A stretch of 18,267 nt of DNA, taken from contig JANXDJ010000023.1 in the NCBI GenBank assembly GCA_025059545.1, forward strand, positions 1 through 18,267, written 5' to 3'. The notes under the pieces are model-generated. The model was given only the letters and a program-made list of their open reading frames with translations, had not been told where the DNA came from and searched no databases. Positions 14,355 through 18,267 of the stretch are shown here, piece after piece (positions within the stretch are counted from its first letter, which is position 1; each line of letters starts with the position of its first letter). Origin of the DNA: Archaeoglobaceae archaeon (GTDB taxonomy: Archaea > Halobacteriota > Archaeoglobi > Archaeoglobales > Archaeoglobaceae). The position numbers and the translations under genes were made by a program.

Positions 14355-15002
14355 ATCGACAATCTCTTCATCAAGTTCGAAACCTAAGTCTTTTTCCTTT
14401 TCCTCCTTTTTCTTCCTCTCAGCCTTTTCTTCTTTCTCTAAAACAGTTTGCTCCTCTTTGAGCTTCATCAAAGCGTTAATGACTATCATTCGGAACTCTT
14501 CAGTATCGGGATTGTATTTTTCTATGGTAACTTTGTCCTCTCCTCTTTCAATCGCTTTAATCCTCTTCAAAGTAGCCTTTGCTGTCTCTAAGACCCAGTA
14601 GTCTCGAGTTTCGAAGTCCGAAACGCTAATGTTTTCGGGTCTTATAAGTGGAAGGACTCGATCTCCTCTTTCGAGTATTTTTGCCTTTGCTGTAACTGCT
14701 ATTATCTCGGGAGGATTTAGATCTACCAAAGCTTCAAGCGCTTCGGGCTGAAACTTGCTTACAAATCCAAGAAACGCTCCTGTTGGATCTGCCACACGGA
14801 TTCGCCACATGTCCGAATCTGGCTTTACTTCTTCCTTCTCAAGCAAAACTCCCACTATAAAGAGTCTGTTACATCTAAGTCCAAGAGGAGTAAGAACGTA
14901 GACAGCTTCTTTCTCTCCTTCTCCTCCAACCTTAAATTTCGAAGAATTGAACTCCTTTGAGAAAACTCTCTTTGCAACTTCTCTCTTGGCGGTTCTTATC
15001 AT
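14328..15002 (-). CDS. RPA-associated OB-fold protein (COG3390 type)
   Basis: The 224-residue protein begins TAKREVAKRVFSKEFNSS and has a single OB fold (about 35-135; NRLFIVGVLLEKEE, MWRIRVADPTGAFLGFVSKFQPEAL, IIAVTAKAKI). It ends in a long charged segment (about 180-224) with a KKKEEKEK stretch and an acidic tail, which resembles protein-interaction tails of ssDNA-binding proteins. It is the usual partner encoded next to euryarchaeal RPA. Its ATG overlaps the RPA stop by four bases, and GAGGAGG lies just upstream, so the two are probably co-translated and form a complex. The 3' end overlaps the convergent DUF1152 gene by 27 bases. Confidence 0.85.
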   Translation of the reverse strand: MIRTAKREVAKRVFSKEFNSSKFKVGGEGEKEAVYVLTPLGLRCNRLFIVGVLLEKEEVKPDSDMWRIRVADPTGAFLGFVSKFQPEALEALVDLNPPEIIAVTAKAKILERGDRVLPLIRPENISVSDFETRDYWVLETAKATLKRIKAIERGEDKVTIEKYNPDTEEFRMIVINALMKLKEEQTVLEKEEKAERKKKEEKEKDLGFELDEEIVDLSDFDIGD

Positions 15003-15922
15003 GTTCCCTCCTCCTCAAGAACTTTCTCAACCTCTTCAAGAATTTTTGGCTTGTAAAATTCAACTCTGCTTGCATTAAGTGATCTGAACTTAAGTTCACC
15101 ATAGACACGCAAATATTTGCCAAGAAGCCTCTTTTTTAAATCTAATAGAACTACGCTTCGATCTAAGTGTTCTTCAGCGATCTTTCTCGCTTCTCTAAGT
15201 CCAATTCCAGTAAGAGCGCTTACACATTTCTCGTCCAGAGTAAGATCGTAAATTCTTTCACCATCGTCAAGAACTCCCTTTAAACGCAAGATCTCATTTG
15301 TTTCAACTTTACCATGCTCGACACATAGCCCCGCTTTTACAACTCTACCACAAATTTTGCAAGTCTGCAATAATCCGCTGTTCTGCTGTATAGTAACCAG
15401 AGCCCCAATAACCTCAACTTCTCCCTCCTCTTCCTTGACCTCGATCTCTTCTGGGATCTCCTTAACATCGCTTGCACTCGTCACTTTTACACTCTTAACT
15501 CCCATAAACTCGTCTATTACAACTCTGTCAAACAGATAGCACTTACCCTCTTCTAATCTCTTCTTGTTCGCCTTCGACCAAACAACAAATCTTGCTGTGC
15601 CAGTTTCATCTCCTATCAACCCTGTTTGAGCAATTGCTGGACTGTTTGGTTCCCACAGCTGGATTACCTTGGCTTTCAAGCTAACCCATCTGTTAGGTTC
15701 TATTTCGGAGATCTTCGTTAGAGAGGGCTTTAAATCCCCCTTCGAAATGTTGTAATTTTTTCTCAAACCGTTGATTATAGTCTTTTTGGCCTCCTCTTTT
15801 GGAACCTTGAATTCAAAAAGAAGGAGCTTTAATCTACTCTCAATCTCTTTTCTTGCCACGCCATAACTTTTAAACTTTTCATAGATCTCTTCAACAATTG
15901 CTTGAAATTCGCCCTTGTCCAT
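14999..15922 (-). CDS. rpa: Replication protein A (ssDNA-binding, zinc-finger containing)
   Basis: The 307-residue protein has an N-terminal helical region (1-60), an OB fold (about 70-155; WVSLKAKVIQLWE, GLIGDETGTARFVVW, YLFDRVVIDEF), an acidic linker (156-168), and a second OB-type domain containing a zinc-binding site C188-x2-C191-x8-C200-x2-H203. A further C-terminal portion extends to 307. This is the architecture of short euryarchaeal RPA41-like proteins, which coat single-stranded DNA in replication and repair. A TATA-like element (plus strand GATAAAAAAT, 15942-15951) is centred about 24.5 bases before ATG 15922. The gene is divergent from Sua5 across 73 bases and overlaps the RPA-associated gene. 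Confidence 0.9.
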   Translation of the reverse strand: MDKGEFQAIVEEIYEKFKSYGVARKEIESRLKLLLFEFKVPKEEAKKTIINGLRKNYNISKGDLKPSLTKISEIEPNRWVSLKAKVIQLWEPNSPAIAQTGLIGDETGTARFVVWSKANKKRLEEGKCYLFDRVVIDEFMGVKSVKVTSASDVKEIPEEIEVKEEEGEVEVIGALVTIQQNSGLLQTCKICGRVVKAGLCVEHGKVETNEILRLKGVLDDGERIYDLTLDEKCVSALTGIGLREARKIAEEHLDRSVVLLDLKKRLLGKYLRVYGELKFRSLNASRVEFYKPKILEEVEKVLEEEGT

Positions 15923-15941
15923 GCCATCAATAGAGGATCAA

Positions 15942-15975
15942 GATAAAAAATCTTTTGTTTAGGAAGATTTAAAAG
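15942..15975. promoter_or_regulatory. Divergent promoters of rpa and sua5
   Basis: GATAAAAAAT (15942-15951, acting on the minus strand) serves rpa, and GATTTAAAAG (15966-15975, plus) is centred 25.5 bases upstream of the sua5 ATG. Both predict leaderless mRNAs. Confidence 0.55.
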
Positions 15976-15995
15976 GAGAGATACCGATTTTTCTC

Positions 15996-16928
15996 ATGGA
16001 ACTCCTATATCCTGTGGAAAGTGATCTAAGAAGAGCGGTCGAAATTATGAAGAATGGCGGTATTGTCGCATTTCCAACCGAAACTGTGTACGGGATAGGT
16101 TGTGATGCTTTTAACGAAACAGCTATCGAAAGGCTCTATGAAGTTAAAAAAAGACCTAAAAATAAACCGCTAATTGTCGGAGTTGGAAAAATTGAAGATA
16201 TATATGAAATTGCAGAGGTTAATCAGATTGCAGAGAAGCTAATTAGAGCATTTTTCCCCGGTTCTCTTACGCTTATTCTGAAAAATAAAAAAATACCCCC
16301 AATTGTTACCGCAAATTCGGAGAAAGTAGCTATTAGGATGCCTTCACATGAAATCCCCCTGACTCTATCGAGAGAACTCGGAAGACCGATCGTTGTGCCT
16401 TCAGCAAATATCTCTGGAAGACCGAGCCCAACGAGGTATGAGCATGTAATCGCAGATTTTGGAGAGAGGATCGATGCGGTGATAGTTGGTGAGTGCAAGA
16501 TCGGGATTGAATCAACAATTTTGGATGTAACTGTTTCTCCAGCAAAGCTTCTCCGACCCGGAGCAGTTAGCACAGAAATTTTAAGAAAATTCGTCGATAT
16601 AGAGTCTTCTGAAGATATTTTCGGTCAATATGAGATCTCCGCAGATGTTTATGTCTTCGTTGGAACACGAATTGAGGAGGCAATAAAAAAATTTCTCGCG
16701 AGGAGTAGAAATGCAGTGGTTATAGCAAGGAAAAACGTTTATGGGGATAGAGTTATAGAGGTTGGAGAAAGCTTAGAGAGCTATGCTATGAATTTGTTTG
16801 ATGCTCTTAGAAAAGCTGAAAGCATGGGTGCAGAGGTTATCCTCGTTGAGGGCATTGAGGAAAAAGGAATTGGAGAGGCAATTATGCATCGGTTATACAG
16901 ATCTGCAAGAAATGTCATAAGGGTTTAA
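15996..16928 (+). CDS. sua5: L-threonylcarbamoyladenylate synthase (Sua5 type)
   Basis: The 310-residue protein has the two-domain Sua5 layout. The YrdC-like domain (1-195) shows GGIVAFPTETVYGIG (21-35), KKRPKNKPL (51-59, the K-x-R site), FFPGSLTLIL (86-95) and the SANISG motif (136-141); IGIESTILD and LLRPGAVS follow. An extended linker leads to the C-terminal Sua5 domain (about 220-310). The family makes threonylcarbamoyl-AMP from Thr, bicarbonate and ATP, the precursor of t6A37 in tRNAs reading ANN codons. The TATA box is centred 25.5 bases before ATG 15996. The gene is complete and lies 42 bases upstream of aIF5A, which has its own promoter. Confidence 0.95.
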   Translation: MELLYPVESDLRRAVEIMKNGGIVAFPTETVYGIGCDAFNETAIERLYEVKKRPKNKPLIVGVGKIEDIYEIAEVNQIAEKLIRAFFPGSLTLILKNKKIPPIVTANSEKVAIRMPSHEIPLTLSRELGRPIVVPSANISGRPSPTRYEHVIADFGERIDAVIVGECKIGIESTILDVTVSPAKLLRPGAVSTEILRKFVDIESSEDIFGQYEISADVYVFVGTRIEEAIKKFLARSRNAVVIARKNVYGDRVIEVGESLESYAMNLFDALRKAESMGAEVILVEGIEEKGIGEAIMHRLYRSARNVIRV

Positions 16929-16938
16929 GTAGCAAAAG

Positions 16939-16948
16939 CTTTAAATCA
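16939..16948 (+). promoter_or_regulatory. TATA box of the aIF5A-agmatinase pair
   Basis: CTTTAAATCA is centred about 27.5 bases before ATG 16971, again predicting little or no leader. Confidence 0.5.
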
Positions 16949-16970
16949 TCTCCATAATTCGGTTTTCATT

Positions 16971-17357
16971 ATGAAAGAGCAAGCAGAAGTCAGACAACTT
17001 AGAGAAGGAGGTTATGTCGTAATCGATGATGAGCCCTGCGAGATCATCAGCATCTCTGTCAGCAAACCCGGAAAGCATGGAGCAGCGAAAGCAAGGATTG
17101 ATGCTATAGGGATTTTTGATTCGCAGAAAAGGAGTATAGTAGAACCAGTTACAGCTAAAATCTATATACCTATGGTTGAAAGAAAAAGGGCACAAGTTCT
17201 TAGCATTGCGAAGGATAACGCTCAACTTATGGATTTGAGCACTTTTGAAACTTTTGAACTTCCAATTCCGGAAGATCTTAGGGAGAAGATCTCTACAGGA
17301 AAAGAAGTGATTTATATCGAGTCTCTTGGCAAGAGAAAAATAGAAAGGATGGCTTAA
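16971..17357 (+). CDS. eif5A: Translation factor aIF5A (hypusine-containing)
   Basis: The 128-residue protein is full-length aIF5A: an SH3-like N-terminal domain with the hypusination loop SKPGKHGAAKAR (31-42; the modified residue should be Lys35) and a C-terminal OB domain (about 71-128). It relieves stalled peptide-bond formation on ribosomes and needs deoxyhypusine or hypusine for activity. The start at ATG 16971 fits the upstream TATA box. Its TAA shares its last base with the ATG of the agmatinase-type gene (TAATG), so the modification target and a polyamine-pathway enzyme are transcribed and probably translated together. Deoxyhypusine synthase itself is not in the window. Confidence 0.96.
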   Translation: MKEQAEVRQLREGGYVVIDDEPCEIISISVSKPGKHGAAKARIDAIGIFDSQKRSIVEPVTAKIYIPMVERKRAQVLSIAKDNAQLMDLSTFETFELPIPEDLREKISTGKEVIYIESLGKRKIERMA

Positions 17358-18178
17358 TGCATATAGATAACTATTTTTCGATCTCAAATTCTGAAATTGA
17401 AGATGCCGAATTCGTGATCTATGGTATACCCTACGATGCGACTCAATCTTTTAAACCGGGTTCAAGATTTGCTCCGAATGCAATAAGGGAAGCAAGCTGG
17501 AATCTTGAATCGTATTCACAGTTTTTCTCCTTTGACTTATCGCTCGCAAAGGTTTGTGATGCTGGAAACATAAACTGCGACGGTAGTTTTGAGGAAATAG
17601 GCATTAGAGTTGAAGAACTACTCAACCAGATTTCAGGAATCCCAGTTGCCATAGGTGGAGAGCACAGTATAAGCTGTTTATCTACCAGAAAATTCAAAAA
17701 CTGCTGTTTTTTAGTTTTCGACGCACATTTTGACTTGCGAGACGAATTCGACGGAAATAGATTCAATCATGCTTGCACTACGAGAAGAATTTTTGAGAGA
17801 GGTTTTGATATCGTCATCGCTGGTGTTAGAAGTGGTTGCAAGGAAGAGAGAATTTTTGCAGATCGAAATGGAATAAAATACCTCTTTTCATGGGATCTAA
17901 AAAGTTACAAGGATCTCGGAAAATTAATTGAGGATTACGATAGAATTTACCTATCAATCGACGTCGACACTTTCGATCCAAGCTTTGCTCCTGGAGTCTC
18001 TACACCAGAACCGTTTGGAATCAGTCCAAAGATTTTATTGGAATTATTTTCAAATATTTCGGACAGAATAATAGCCTTGGATGTTGTGGAAGTAGTTCCA
18101 GATGATAATAAAATAACGCAGATACTCGCAGCGAGATTGATTTTTGAATTCATAGCTGGTAAGTATTCCAAACTCTAA
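17357..18178 (+). CDS. speB: Agmatinase-type ureohydrolase
   Basis: The 273-residue protein belongs to the arginase/agmatinase family, with every metal ligand in place: GGEHS (100-104, His103), DAHFD (122-126, Asp122, His124, Asp126) and SIDVDTFDPSFAPG (200-213, Asp202, Asp204). The N-terminal GIPYDATQSFKPGSRFAPNAIRE block is also typical. Agmatinases hydrolyse agmatine to putrescine and urea. The one-base overlap with aIF5A suggests a role in supplying, or directly processing, the aminobutyl group of hypusine; work on halophilic archaea has proposed such a role for an agmatinase-like protein. Exact substrate (free agmatine or a protein-bound adduct) is not readable from the sequence. Complete and cytoplasmic. 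Confidence 0.92.
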   Translation: MHIDNYFSISNSEIEDAEFVIYGIPYDATQSFKPGSRFAPNAIREASWNLESYSQFFSFDLSLAKVCDAGNINCDGSFEEIGIRVEELLNQISGIPVAIGGEHSISCLSTRKFKNCCFLVFDAHFDLRDEFDGNRFNHACTTRRIFERGFDIVIAGVRSGCKEERIFADRNGIKYLFSWDLKSYKDLGKLIEDYDRIYLSIDVDTFDPSFAPGVSTPEPFGISPKILLELFSNISDRIIALDVVEVVPDDNKITQILAARLIFEFIAGKYSKL

Positions 18179-18192
18179 GAGCTTCACCACAA

Positions 18193-18236
18193 ACTTTATA
18201 TAGAAATACCTATCCACCAATCTTTGTAAGGAGGTG
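18193..18236 (+). promoter_or_regulatory. Thermosome gene promoter and Shine-Dalgarno
   Basis: ACTTTATATA (18193-18202) is a strong TATA box, placing the transcript start near 18223-18226. GGAGGTG (18230-18236) stands five bases before ATG 18242, so this gene has a short leader instead of a leaderless start. I see no convincing inverted-repeat heat-shock operator in the 63-base gap. Confidence 0.7.
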
Positions 18237-18241
18237 GTTGA

Positions 18242-18267
18242 ATGGCTACGCTACAAGGCACACCCGT
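18242..18267 (+). CDS. Thermosome (group II chaperonin) subunit, first codons only
   Basis: Only eight complete codons are in the window, MATLQGTP, with GT as the start of the next. This matches my recollection of the beginning of Archaeoglobus-type thermosome subunits. A strong TATA box and a perfect GGAGGTG support a highly expressed gene. Which subunit it is cannot be told, and the call rests on a very short sequence. Confidence 0.65.

Noticed and set aside
14338..14601. Plus-strand Ser/Phe/Lys-rich frame opposite the RPA-associated gene
   Set aside because: It is the antisense of the Glu/Lys-rich tail; low complexity with no start signals.
1..18267. CRISPR array, insertion sequence, prophage, defence or toxin-antitoxin system
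   Set aside because: No regularly spaced repeats, transposase or integrase motifs, or recognisable defence proteins were found; the window is dominated by housekeeping genes.

Overview
The window looks like a chromosomal segment of a thermophilic euryarchaeon, most likely a member of the Archaeoglobales. Evidence: eukaryote-like archaeal information genes (Hef, RPA with a zinc finger, aIF1A, aIF5A, Sua5, the start of a thermosome gene), the archaeal version of the early shikimate pathway, TATA-box promoters with many apparently leaderless starts, a tRNA without encoded CCA, and an eight-heme cytochrome c of the kind common in iron-reducing members of that order. The base composition is AT-rich. 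The genus cannot be settled by eye.

Layout. (1) 1-1995, minus: an overlapping operon for the first three steps of the archaeal shikimate route (ADH synthase, DHQ synthase II, partial AroD). (2) 1996-2374: a divergent regulatory region with a striking AGCTAAACCTA repeat array and a candidate 25-residue leaderless small ORF. (3) 2375-5850, plus: an ABC-2 exporter operon (ATPase, permease, anchored COG1361-type surface protein). (4) 5828-8927, minus: an orphan PAS histidine kinase downstream of a compact four-gene run, DUF1214 + DUF1254 membrane-anchored proteins and two small flavin-type split-barrel proteins. (5) 9114-11458, minus: tRNA-Thr(GGT) and the Hef helicase/nuclease. (6) 11549-12214, plus: a small two-TM coiled-coil protein and aIF1A, the latter apparently starting at CTG. 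(7) 12226-13320, minus: octaheme lipoprotein cytochrome. (8) 13428-14354, plus: a DUF1152 protein; then 14328-15922, minus: the RPA/RPA-associated pair. (9) 15996-18178, plus: Sua5, aIF5A and an agmatinase-type enzyme overlapping aIF5A by one base. (10) 18242 onward: first eight codons of a thermosome subunit.

How they fit together. Several genes serve translation: Sua5 makes the t6A precursor for ANN-decoding tRNAs such as the tRNA-Thr here; aIF1A acts in initiation; and the aIF5A-agmatinase pair fits the idea that agmatine-derived aminobutyl groups are used for hypusine formation. Hef and the RPA pair belong to replication-fork repair. Many promoters share one geometry: a TATA-like 10-mer centred about 25.5 bases upstream of the first codon, implying leaderless mRNAs. 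A minority of genes use a GAGGTG Shine-Dalgarno 5-6 bases before the start. These two patterns decide several start codons below. No mobile element, CRISPR array or defence system was seen. The least explained parts are the repeat array, the small ORF, and the DUF1214/DUF1254/split-barrel run.
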